Source: Oribacterium sp. C9 (GTDB taxonomy: Bacteria; Bacillota; Clostridia; Lachnospirales; Lachnospiraceae). From it: a DNA stretch of 64,000 bases. A model generated the notes under the pieces. The model made no database searches and was not told the origin of the DNA. It worked only from the letters and a program-made list of their open reading frames with translations. Made by a program: the position numbers and the translations under genes. The stretch is taken from assembly GCF_002007235.1 (NCBI RefSeq), contig NZ_MUHW01000003.1:1-64000 (forward strand), read 5' to 3'. Below, piece after piece: positions 45,400 through 52,727 of the stretch (position 1 is the stretch's first letter; each line of letters starts with the position of its first letter).

Positions 45400-45526
45400 T
45401 TGCAAAATATAATGATGTAATAAAAGTAGAATACAGCCTTTCCGTTTCTACTGCGTGAAGCCAAAGTCCTTAGTCTTTCCGAAATACCGGAATACCCGAT
45501 CATCCTTATCAGAGAGACTTTTTATT

Positions 45527-46366
45527 TTAAGCCACTGTGATAATAAATACCAAAAAGATTATAACGTTGAAGAAAACTATATATGGGTATCTCCTTGTAA
45601 ACTTGCTTATAAAGTCCTTATTTTGATATTCGTCAGGTAGCTTTGCTCCTATATCTTTGTCAATCATCCGGCTAACTATAAACAGAAACATGAATATCAA
45701 ATTGAACATTATAAATCCAACAGCGCATATTACCGGCATTACTGCAAGCCATTTTATTTTATCCAAATTTGCAAAAACGTTTGAAAATACACTTGCTCCG
45801 CCGAAGAATACGATTACTATTGCTGCGAATATACCTAATATTCCAATAATCTGTGTATAGATATTATTTGTAGATTCTTTTATATGGTTATCGAAAATTC
45901 TTGCTTCTTTTTTTAGTGTATTGATACTGCGTTCGCTTATCTTATTTAACTCTTTTTTTCTATCGTTATTTTCGCAGATTCGTACAATTTCTAATTGTAT
46001 ATGATCGTATAGTTTTCTAACCCCTGCATATGTATCTGTATCATTTTTATTGATTTTTTCTCTTATAAGATTCATGCCTGTGGTCAGGTTATATAATTGC
46101 TTTTCGTCCATCATATACAATCTTAAAGAGATCGAATAATAGGAATGCCTGTATTTTCCTCCGTATATGTCTTTAAGGCTTATCATGATATTATTTAGAT
46201 CTTGGGATATATCTTCGCTGTTAGAAATTGAATTTAATATCCGGATTAATTTTCCATCCTTGCCAGCATCTATTTGCGCCATCTCATTTGAATCAAAAAG
46301 AGGAGACTTGCTCGCCCCCTCTTTTTTGCTATTTGAATATATTACATTGTCTACACTTGAATCCAT
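45527..46366 (-). CDS. Membrane protein, candidate toxin/effector partner of the Panacea-domain protein
   Basis: 279 residues. The N-terminal 160 are soluble and helical (LYNLTTGMNLIREKI, KKELNKISERSINTLKKEAR); three membrane helices follow (IIGILGIFAAIVIVFF; MPVICAVGFIMFNLIFMFLF; YIVFFNVIIFLVFIITVA). Begins 2 bp after the stop of the Panacea-domain gene. In Panacea (PanAT) modules the partner toxin can be a membrane-disrupting protein, which fits. The C-terminus ends 195 bp inside attL, a typical place for accessory (moron) genes. Toxicity is inferred only. Confidence 0.55.
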   Translation of the reverse strand: MDSSVDNVIYSNSKKEGASKSPLFDSNEMAQIDAGKDGKLIRILNSISNSEDISQDLNNIMISLKDIYGGKYRHSYYSISLRLYMMDEKQLYNLTTGMNLIREKINKNDTDTYAGVRKLYDHIQLEIVRICENNDRKKELNKISERSINTLKKEARIFDNHIKESTNNIYTQIIGILGIFAAIVIVFFGGASVFSNVFANLDKIKWLAVMPVICAVGFIMFNLIFMFLFIVSRMIDKDIGAKLPDEYQNKDFISKFTRRYPYIVFFNVIIFLVFIITVA

Positions 46367-46368
46367 AA

Positions 46369-46800
46369 TTATCCAATCCCATTTATAGCATAATCGCGAA
46401 CCAGACTCATTTCAATTTCTGATTCCAGTTTTGTTTTCGACCATGGTCCGTCTGGTACATGACTTTTTGCAACAAGCTCCCATGGGTTCAAGGACCTGCA
46501 TCTTTCTATAACCCAATCTGCAACTGTTTTCTCTTCGGAAGTGAACTCTGCCACATCATCATATAAAAGGCAAATCGGCATTGCTCCGTATATCTTATAC
46601 TCCGCATATACATCGGAAACAACTGGCCCGTATTGCTTAGCTATCATTTTGTTATTAAAAGCCGGTGAATTAAACTGTCGGATAAAATTAACTTGGATAA
46701 AATACAATATCTTCTGGAGCTGTAAGTCAGAGATAGGCATTTCATCCAACGTGCATTTGTTAATGATATATTTTGCAATATCTAATGCATTATGAATCAC
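46369..46800 (-). CDS. Panacea/SocA-domain (DUF4065) protein, candidate antitoxin
   Basis: About 143 residues from the GTG at 46800 (AGGAGG 8 bases upstream). LDIAKYIINKCTLDE, LQLQKILYFIQVNFI and AKQYGPVVSDVYAEYKIYG are the conserved parts of the DUF4065 fold (SocA, GepA). Such proteins neutralise very diverse toxins encoded next to them. Cotranscribed with the membrane protein downstream; own promoter likely (TACAAT about 35 bp upstream), separate from the lysis operon, which is terminated at 46997-47030. Confidence 0.78.
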   Translation of the reverse strand: MIHNALDIAKYIINKCTLDEMPISDLQLQKILYFIQVNFIRQFNSPAFNNKMIAKQYGPVVSDVYAEYKIYGAMPICLLYDDVAEFTSEEKTVADWVIERCRSLNPWELVAKSHVPDGPWSKTKLESEIEMSLVRDYAINGIG

Positions 46801-46996
46801 AAAAACCACCTCCTCTTATACTTAACTATATTGTAGCATGATAATGATATTTTGAACTATTTTTTGTGAATTTAGCTATATAATTTATCACTGCCGCATA
46901 ATCTTTGCAATAGGTAATTCATAATTTCTGTCGGTCGACTACTCAACGGTTGATTGTTTAGGAACTTCAGAATACAGCAGATTACGATGATCTAAA

Positions 46997-47030
46997 ATAA
47001 AAAATAGGCGCAGGATTTCTCCTACGCCCA
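46997..47030 (-). terminator. Terminator of the E2 lysis operon
   Basis: GGCGTAGGA / TCCTGCGCC stem followed on the minus strand by TATTTTTTATTTT. A second hairpin CCGCAT / ATGCGG is at 47042-47070. The rest of 46801-47094 is AT-rich promoter sequence of the Panacea gene. Confidence 0.75.
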
Positions 47031-47094
47031 AAGTCTAAATGGCCGCATAGCTCACAGCCTCATGCGGTTCCTCTCTTCTGCTTATATCATGTTC

Positions 47095-48453
47095 TCACTC
47101 TACATACCACGCCGACTGTGCTCCGGATCCGTCAGACTTCCAGCATGCGCCCTGAAGATTGTTGTCTTCCGACTCCTGGAGATAATACTTCTTGCCGTCG
47201 ATTGTCTGCCAACCTATCAGCATATAACCTTCCTCGTCGAAATAATACCAGTGGTGATTGATCACCTTCCAGGTCTTCTTCAGGTATGTGTTTACAGTGT
47301 CAGCATGCCACCATCCGTTGCCGTCCTTGTGCCAGCCTACTGTGTACTTGCCTGCTGCCGGTTTCTGATCTGGAGTTGTGCCTGCTGCGGTACCGGTCTC
47401 TTTTCCGGTGGTTCCGTCTCCGTTTGTGAGCGATACCACTGTGTGTCCCTTTGTCGGTGTTACCAGGATATCGCCGCGGAGTAGTCCGGATGGAAGCGGA
47501 ATAAACACCTCCTCGAATGCTCCTGTTGCAATAAGTGCATCAGCCTCGTCTACTGTGTAAAAGTCGCTTACCCTTATACCGGCATAAAGTACGCACACTC
47601 TGACGAGCCTTGCGCAATCCGTATCACATGGAGTGACAACGAGCGAACAGTTAAATCCTACATACTGAGCTACATTGTACAAGCTCTTATTCTTTGCCTG
47701 ATTATAACCTATGTAGTCATTTGCACAGGCCCATTCCATATTCTGAGCGATAGCTTCGCGTACTGCTGCATCCTTTGCTCTGATGACTCTCCATCCTTTT
47801 TTATGGGTGTAGTACTCCTGGATGCATACTTCGTTACCGGTCTGGTCCCCGGCTTTTCCTCCAGATGCATGTCCATTCTCATCAATCCTTGCTGATCCAA
47901 TAATTACCATCTTTGTACCTCCGTATAGTTTATAAAACTCCTCGCTGTATCTTCTTCGGAGCTCTTTGTAACTCCCCGCGTTATCCGGAGCTTCGAAGTC
48001 CATCAGAACTCTGTCTGATGCCGTGTATATGTTCTTTGTGTTGCTTAAAATCTCATATATTACTCTGAAGGATGTCTTAAGCTCGTTTAAAAGATACTCG
48101 CACTGAGACTGTAAATCCCCGATGGATTTACCTCTGCCAACTGTATAATCGTAAAGTCCTGCCTTTCTTCCGGTCGATGTCCACTGAGCGAGTCCATAGC
48201 CATAGTGTCTCCCCATAGGCTTAATAAACTCGTCTCTGGTGATTGAGCCATCATTTACAGCATTTGTATAAGTGCTGTCCGTATAGATGATTCCTATCTC
48301 GCTGTACCTCTTCCTGCAGAGCCTTTCCAGCACTTTTGAACCCACTCCGCTCTCTGCGTAAAGATTTCCCATTAATCCGGCTGTGCCTTCTTTTGTAAGT
48401 CCTGCCGCCGTAAAGAAATCCCACACATATCTTCTTTCATACGAATCAGTCAT
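47095..48453 (-). CDS. Phage endolysin (lysozyme-like + NlpC/P60-like + choline-binding repeats), E2
   Basis: About 452 residues from the ATG at 48453. Domain order as in the E1 enzyme: tail-lysozyme-like part (GLAQWTSTGRKAGLYDY), NlpC/P60-like part with Cys in TDCARL and His in GHTVVSLTNG, then choline-binding-type repeats (GWHKDGNGWWHAD, HHWYYFDEEGYMLIGWQTID). The first about 52 residues are identical to E1 in DNA and protein, then clear divergence with many changes between residues 53 and 180. Confidence 0.88.
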   Translation of the reverse strand: MTDSYERRYVWDFFTAAGLTKEGTAGLMGNLYAESGVGSKVLERLCRKRYSEIGIIYTDSTYTNAVNDGSITRDEFIKPMGRHYGYGLAQWTSTGRKAGLYDYTVGRGKSIGDLQSQCEYLLNELKTSFRVIYEILSNTKNIYTASDRVLMDFEAPDNAGSYKELRRRYSEEFYKLYGGTKMVIIGSARIDENGHASGGKAGDQTGNEVCIQEYYTHKKGWRVIRAKDAAVREAIAQNMEWACANDYIGYNQAKNKSLYNVAQYVGFNCSLVVTPCDTDCARLVRVCVLYAGIRVSDFYTVDEADALIATGAFEEVFIPLPSGLLRGDILVTPTKGHTVVSLTNGDGTTGKETGTAAGTTPDQKPAAGKYTVGWHKDGNGWWHADTVNTYLKKTWKVINHHWYYFDEEGYMLIGWQTIDGKKYYLQESEDNNLQGACWKSDGSGAQSAWYVE

Positions 48454-48680
48454 ATTCAGCTCCTTTTTTATACTCAAAAGCCCCATGTCCACACGGACAC
48501 AGGGCTATCACACAAGATTTATAGTTCATCCTATAACGCCAGGACTGCGAGATAAAGGATCACCTCCTTTCACTTGCTGTATTTAGTACGTTCCCAGATG
48601 TTTCTCAGCTTTTCCCATCCGCCTGTCGCTATCATGTATACGAAAAAGCCGGCGATTACTGCCGCAACTACGTAGTACCA
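48299..48680. repeat. Segment shared with E1 (copy 2)
   Basis: No difference seen from 17045-17426. Flanks are similar but diverged, which points to recent recombination or gene conversion between the elements, or recent common descent of only this block. Confidence 0.8.
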
Positions 48681-48896
48681 GAGGATTAAGATCTTAAAAT
48701 AATTGCACCCGGCAAGCGTCGCTACTATCGTGACAAGTTCTGCGATCACGAGAGCGATGAGCTCTGTTGGGACATCTTTAAGCCCCGGCATCTCTTTGAT
48801 GCTCTGGACTATGACGCTTGTCACAAACGCCAGCACGCCCACCACGATAAGGGCTGTCGTTAAATACTCCATTACATTCTGGATAACTTCATTCAT
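48570..48896 (-). CDS. Phage holin, E2
   Basis: 108 residues, same protein sequence as the E1 holin, with a few synonymous base changes in the 5' half. Three membrane segments and a basic tail. Overlaps the holin-associated gene by 4 bases (ATGA). Confidence 0.82.
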   Translation of the reverse strand: MNEVIQNVMEYLTTALIVVGVLAFVTSVIVQSIKEMPGLKDVPTELIALVIAELVTIVATLAGCNYFKILILWYYVVAAVIAGFFVYMIATGGWEKLRNIWERTKYSK

Positions 48897-49396
48897 GATT
48901 CATTACCTCCTGTGAAATTTCTCTGCCTGTTGTACCTGCGGTAAGCGTCTTTTACTGTAGACTCTGCCATCACCGCTTTTGAGTTCACGAACAACGGATG
49001 AAGTTTGCAGTAGTTGTCGTAGCTTGTAACGTCATCCATTGCGTTGCTTATCATCTCCCCGTCGTAATCTGCGCCGTGAGATATCTCGTAGCTCGCTCTA
49101 AGTATCCGCCTTCGTGCATCCAGGGCATCGCTTAGCTCTCTTCTGTTTTTTTCGTCTTCTTTCAGTGTATCGATCTTTACATCGAGCTCACCTATCTTCG
49201 CTTGCATTTTCGACAGTTCTGTTTTAATTTCCGGAACACCTATGATTCGGCTCATCCATCGGCCAAGCGCGGTCCATGGATTTATCTTTATAGGACTCAC
49301 CTCTATCAAGGATGTGATTATGATTAACGCAACTAACATAAAACCTCCGCCATAATCCACTCGTGTTATTAATTCCCAGATCTCTTTTAAGCTCAT
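48893..49396 (-). CDS. Holin-associated membrane-anchored coiled-coil protein, intact copy
   Basis: 167 residues. MSLKEIWELITRVDYGGGFM leads into a membrane helix (LVALIIITSLIEV), then SPIKINPWTALGRWMSRIIG, a coiled coil and a globular C-terminus. Proteins beginning this way lie just before the holin in many Firmicute siphophages; they may anchor or time lysis. The E1 copy lacks the anchor. Start overlaps the stop of the Cys-rich gene (ATGA). Confidence 0.75.
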   Translation of the reverse strand: MSLKEIWELITRVDYGGGFMLVALIIITSLIEVSPIKINPWTALGRWMSRIIGVPEIKTELSKMQAKIGELDVKIDTLKEDEKNRRELSDALDARRRILRASYEISHGADYDGEMISNAMDDVTSYDNYCKLHPLFVNSKAVMAESTVKDAYRRYNRQRNFTGGNES

Positions 49397-49623
49397 ACTC
49401 TTCCCTTCTTCTGTTTGAACTCTTCACTCAGGATATATTGTCTAGTTGTCTCTTTGCTTTTGAACCAGCAGCTCTCGCACGGCTCCTGGGAATACGGGAT
49501 GATGCTATGCGTACAGTTCTGGCATGCATATTTAAGACTGCAGTCTTTCTTGCATCTGCACGCGTTTCTGTCGCATCTCCCGTCTCCCCGCCTGTGCCGG
49601 CATGTGAAATTGTCATTCATCAT
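49393..49623 (-). CDS. Cys-rich small phage protein, E2
   Basis: 76 residues with eleven cysteines spread in pairs (CRHRRGDGRC, CRCKKDC, CQNC, CESC), so probably two or three metal knuckles. Starts at 49623 overlapping the XkdX-like stop. Unknown family; lies between tail-end and lysis genes. Confidence 0.6.
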   Translation of the reverse strand: MMNDNFTCRHRRGDGRCDRNACRCKKDCSLKYACQNCTHSIIPYSQEPCESCWFKSKETTRQYILSEEFKQKKGRV

Positions 49624-49757
49624 TCCTCACCGGGGTAGTCCTCTCCGGAGATCAGCTTGTATTCATCCTCTGTAAGCCAATGCTTCTTTACTGCATTCTT
49701 GAGTCCGTTCTTGGAAAGCCTTCCCTCGTCATAGAGCTTCTTTAGTCTTTTAAACAT
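49620..49757 (-). CDS. XkdX-like phage protein
   Basis: 45 residues: MFKRLKKLYDEGRLSKNGLK then NAVKKHWLTEDEYKLISGED. This matches the short XkdX family found between tail-fibre and lysis genes of Firmicute phages (as in PBSX). AAGGAGG precedes the ATG. It shows that E2 still carries the end of a phage late region. Confidence 0.75.
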   Translation of the reverse strand: MFKRLKKLYDEGRLSKNGLKNAVKKHWLTEDEYKLISGEDYPGEE

Positions 49758-49769
49758 ATCCCTTCCTCC

Positions 49770-50126
49770 TTATTCCAGTGCGCCCAGGAGTAGGTCTGTG
49801 ATGACGCTGTCCTGTTCTTTTATGAGAGTTTCCAGTTCCTTGATACGTGTCTTCATGGTCTTTGGGTCTTCGCTTCCCTCATTCTCCATTGCCTTTTCAA
49901 GCCATTCGCTTCTATTGGCTTTCACAAGATCAAGAAGTCCTTCACGGTAACGGGTCTTAACGGTGTAGTGGTCTGCTTCGAATAAGGTTATGACGTTTCC
50001 TTCTCCGTCATCCTCATCCACTGTCGTGATGTTCTCACAAAAGTGGAGCGTGCACTCTGCTCCGGGCTTCTCGTTAAGCGCTTCGAGCCATGTTGCCTCG
50101 GGTCTTACTGAGTATTTTTCCTTCAT
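49770..50126 (-). CDS. Hypothetical tail-region phage protein
   Basis: 118 residues, acidic, with a C-terminal coiled coil (TMKTRIKELETLIKEQDSVI). Begins inside the last 53 bases of the reverse transcriptase gene in another frame, with AAGGAGG upstream. Position before XkdX suggests a tail-fibre accessory or chaperone; not recognised. Confidence 0.5.
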   Translation of the reverse strand: MKEKYSVRPEATWLEALNEKPGAECTLHFCENITTVDEDDGEGNVITLFEADHYTVKTRYREGLLDLVKANRSEWLEKAMENEGSEDPKTMKTRIKELETLIKEQDSVITDLLLGALE

Positions 50127-51018
50127 TGCTAATTATCCTCCTTAATTTTTTGATGCTTAATTTGCCTGTCAGGTACTTCTTTGTGAAGAAATGAGAATCC
50201 GATCTCTTTATCCATCCCGTATAAGAGATCATGCTTGATGCATTCCTTACCGATATCTCCGGTGCCCGGATGAGCTTCCTGATCTTACGCTTAATGCGCT
50301 TCATGATGGTCTTCCGCATCTCCGTATGCGCGTCCTTATAGAATTTGAATCCAAGAAAATCAATAGGACGTTTATCCAGTCTGAATATCTGCCAGTTGCT
50401 CTTTATATGCAGCTTCAGTTCCAGAAGACGTTTATCAAGGAATTTCTTTAACCTGCTGAGCTTCCTCTTATTAGGACCTATCACCACGATATCGTCTATA
50501 TACCTTGTACAGAAGTAGTCTTTCCCGAGCATCTTCCGTATATCATGGTCAACCTCTTCAAGATAGAGATTGCAGAGCCAGCGTGACGGGTCTATGCCTA
50601 TCGGAATGCCATAGCCTTTCCGGAATACCTCATGCTTCTCGGTGGATACTTCCGGATCTATCGCGTCATAGCTGTCAAGGATAGTGTGGTAAAGCCAGAG
50701 CACTTCCCTATCTTTTATCTTTCTTTCAAGGATCTCCATCATCTTTTCATGGCATATGGAATCGTAGTATTTCCGGACATCCATTTTGAATACATACTTA
50801 GATTTCTCCGGATGCTTCTTTATGTAGCGTTCTATCCCTTTCTTTGCCCGGGCAGGTCCTCTTCCTTTAACTGAGCCACAGCAATAGTAGTCCATTCCTT
50901 TCGTCATGATCCTTTCCATCACTCCGTCCAGTGCATGATGCACGCACTGATCCGGCCAAAATCTGGCTTTCGCAAGGCGTCTCCGTTTCAGTTTTATCCC
51001 GTCATTGATGTATCTCAC
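50074..51018 (-). CDS. Reverse transcriptase of DGR/phage type, N-terminally truncated
   Basis: 314 residues from the GTG at 51018. Palm motifs are complete: KMDVRKYYDSICHEKMMEIL (motif A), GIPIGIDPSRWLCNLYLEEV, RYIDDIVVIG (YxDD active site) and DFLGFKFYKDAHTEMRK. DRG-type N-terminal motif FWPDQCVHHAL is present, and the frame upstream still reads RNGFRLPSPYSVRYINDG, the family's usual lead-in, but the first 60-80 residues are replaced by an unrelated short frame. No template/variable repeat pair or lectin-like target is left. It resembles RTs of diversity-generating retroelements; whether it is active is doubtful. Confidence 0.75.
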   Translation of the reverse strand: MRYINDGIKLKRRRLAKARFWPDQCVHHALDGVMERIMTKGMDYYCCGSVKGRGPARAKKGIERYIKKHPEKSKYVFKMDVRKYYDSICHEKMMEILERKIKDREVLWLYHTILDSYDAIDPEVSTEKHEVFRKGYGIPIGIDPSRWLCNLYLEEVDHDIRKMLGKDYFCTRYIDDIVVIGPNKRKLSRLKKFLDKRLLELKLHIKSNWQIFRLDKRPIDFLGFKFYKDAHTEMRKTIMKRIKRKIRKLIRAPEISVRNASSMISYTGWIKRSDSHFFTKKYLTGKLSIKKLRRIISNEGKILSKTRGNMARSA

Positions 51019-51146
51019 GGAATAAGGCGAGGGTAGCCTGAACCCGTTCCGGGATTCCCGATCAGGACATTGAGCCCTTTGCTCTGGTAGTCGATATCCC
51101 TGAGATCTCTCAGCAATGTCTTTTTGAATTCTTCATAGTTCATCAT
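51015..51146 (-). pseudogene. Early-gene start fused to the reverse transcriptase region
   Basis: A good start (AAAGGACTAAATC ATG) opens a 43-codon frame, MMNYEEFKKTLLRDLRDIDY, that ends in TGA overlapping the RT start (GTGA). The N-terminus resembles small early proteins such as the DUF5688 group, in the map position where E1 has its DUF5688-like gene. I read it as the stump of that gene joined to the RT by deletion; its translation could drive the RT fragment by coupling. Confidence 0.5.
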
Positions 51147-51236
51147 GATTTAGTCCTTTCTGTTCACACCTTCAGACTATCATTGCCATTTTTTTGTCAA
51201 GCGATATTTTTACATTCTCCTGCTGCTCGGTGTTTC

Positions 51237-51440
51237 TTAATCCTTTAGGAAGTCTTCGATTTTGCATCCGAAATAAATTGCGAGTTTCAAAAGCTTATCC
51301 ATCTTTGGGTGGGTGCTTCCATGCTTCCAGCCGGAGATGCACGACTTGGCAATGCCCGTATCTCTTGCAACCTGAATATCCCTCACTCCGTGCCGATCAC
51401 GAATATCTGCATACTTCTCATAGCTAACTGTTGCTTCCAT
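51237..51440 (-). CDS. XRE-family regulator, E2 (a)
   Basis: 67 residues from the ATG at 51440 (AAGGAAG upstream). Helix-turn-helix VRDIQVARDTGIAKSCISGW, ending KIEDFLKD. One of three related regulators of this element. Confidence 0.75.
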   Translation of the reverse strand: MEATVSYEKYADIRDRHGVRDIQVARDTGIAKSCISGWKHGSTHPKMDKLLKLAIYFGCKIEDFLKD

Positions 51441-51510
51441 ATTCACTTCCTTCCCGGCATCCTTTCCGGTGCCAATGCTTCACTGATACATCATCTCTGA
51501 ACGTTGACAA

Positions 51511-51699
51511 TTAATCTTTTAGGAAGAACTCGATAGAGACGCCGAAGTACTCTGCAAGCTTCATAAGCTTGTCGGCTTTGGGCTTGTACTTTCCATTCTT
51601 CCATTCACTGAACGTCGACTTCGGTATTCCTGTGTCTTGAGCCACTTTGTAATCAGTCAGTTTTTGAGTTTCCCTCAGCTGTACATACTTCTCGTACAT
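51511..51699 (-). CDS. XRE-family regulator, E2 (b), Cro position
   Basis: 62 residues, AGGAGG before the ATG. MYEKYVQLRETQKLTDYKVA then QDTGIPKSTFSEWKNGKYKP. Divergent from the repressor gene at 51881, hence the likely Cro-like partner. Confidence 0.78.
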   Translation of the reverse strand: MYEKYVQLRETQKLTDYKVAQDTGIPKSTFSEWKNGKYKPKADKLMKLAEYFGVSIEFFLKD

Positions 51700-51727
51700 T
51701 TTTCCTCCTTCTGATTCTTATTGTGTA

Positions 51728-51852
51728 TGGTTCGGATTTCCGTTATAATGTTATTGCTAAAAGTCATTATAGAGTACTGAAACCCGAACCTTGATTTTAT
51801 ATTAAGACGGATAACAGTACTTGTCAACACTTAAAGTTCACAATGCCGAACT
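51728..51852. promoter_or_regulatory. Switch region with repeated GTTCGG half-sites, E2
   Basis: GGTTCGG near 51729, CCCGAACC near 51783 and GCCGAAC near 51845 lie between the divergent regulators; probable operators of the E2 repressor. Distinct from the TGGGAT operators of E1, so the two elements should be heteroimmune. Confidence 0.5.
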
Positions 51853-51880
51853 TTTTTATAAACGTGGGGAAGGAATTGTT

Positions 51881-52261
51881 ATGAACGCTTACGAAAGATA
51901 TTGTGAAATCAGAGATTCTTTAGGGTTTAAGGACTCAGATGTAGTAAAAAAAACAGGGATTGGAAAATCTACATTTTCAGATTGGAAATCAGGGCGCTAT
52001 GTCCCTAAAGACGAAAAAATGCAAAAAATAGCGGAAGCTCTGGGAACTACCGCTGATTTCATTAGATATGGAGTTGAGTCTCCAGTAGATGATTGCAATG
52101 CTTATTATGTCAACGAAGAAACTGCCAAGGCCGCACAGGAAATATTTGAGAATAAGGATCTTCGCATACTGTTTGACGCCGCACGTGATGCAAAGCCTGA
52201 AGATCTAAAGATGGCGGCTGAAATGCTCAGAAGATTTAAAGAAACTAATCCGGACGGCTGA
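51881..52261 (+). CDS. XRE-family repressor of E2, without protease domain
   Basis: 126 residues from the ATG at 51881 (AAGGA upstream). Helix-turn-helix DSDVVKKTGIGKSTFSDWKS, then a helical C-terminus (LRILFDAARDAKPEDLKMAA). No S24 domain, so induction would need another route than RecA-stimulated self-cleavage, for example the ImmA-like protein next to it. Confidence 0.8.
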   Translation: MNAYERYCEIRDSLGFKDSDVVKKTGIGKSTFSDWKSGRYVPKDEKMQKIAEALGTTADFIRYGVESPVDDCNAYYVNEETAKAAQEIFENKDLRILFDAARDAKPEDLKMAAEMLRRFKETNPDG

Positions 52262-52367
52262 TGACTGATACCTGCTGCCGCGATAGGACATTTTAAATGT
52301 CTGGACATAAAAATCCCCCGGATCTCTCCGAGGGTACGGGATGAACAATATAAGGAGACGTGTTTGA

Positions 52368-52601
52368 ATGGCTAGTTTTGAAAATGCTTATGTATACTTT
52401 ACATCCTTGCCGGACGGCATCAATGAAATGGTGGTGCCCTGTACCGATGGCTACACGATCTATATCGATGAGAGCCTCAACGATGATGACCGCATGCGTG
52501 CATACAAACACGCATTGAAACATATTGATAACAGAGATTTTGAAGGAGGTGACGAAAAGAGCGTCCAGAAAATAGAAAGCAGAGCACATAAAAAGAACTA
52601 A
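52368..52601 (+). CDS. Small ImmA-like phage protein
   Basis: 77 residues, MASFENAYVYFTSLPDGINE. The segment AYKHALKHID stands where ImmA/IrrE metalloproteases have HExxH; the Glu is replaced, so it is unlikely to be catalytic. Proteins of this type follow the repressor in many Firmicute prophages and may act on it. GGAGACG precedes the start. Confidence 0.55.
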   Translation: MASFENAYVYFTSLPDGINEMVVPCTDGYTIYIDESLNDDDRMRAYKHALKHIDNRDFEGGDEKSVQKIESRAHKKN

Positions 52602-52727
52602 AAGAAGATATTTGGGGGGCGAATATGATCAGGCAAAAATTCAGTTGTTGCAAATTCTGCAATAGCTGAATTGAAAGGAGCTAATGAAAATAGGATCCAA
52701 AGCGCATGAGCAAAGGAGGCGAAGCCA

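Noticed and set aside
50074-51018. Reverse transcriptase as a group II intron maturase
   Set aside because: No intron RNA domains V/VI around it and no maturase (X) domain; motifs and position fit phage or DGR enzymes.
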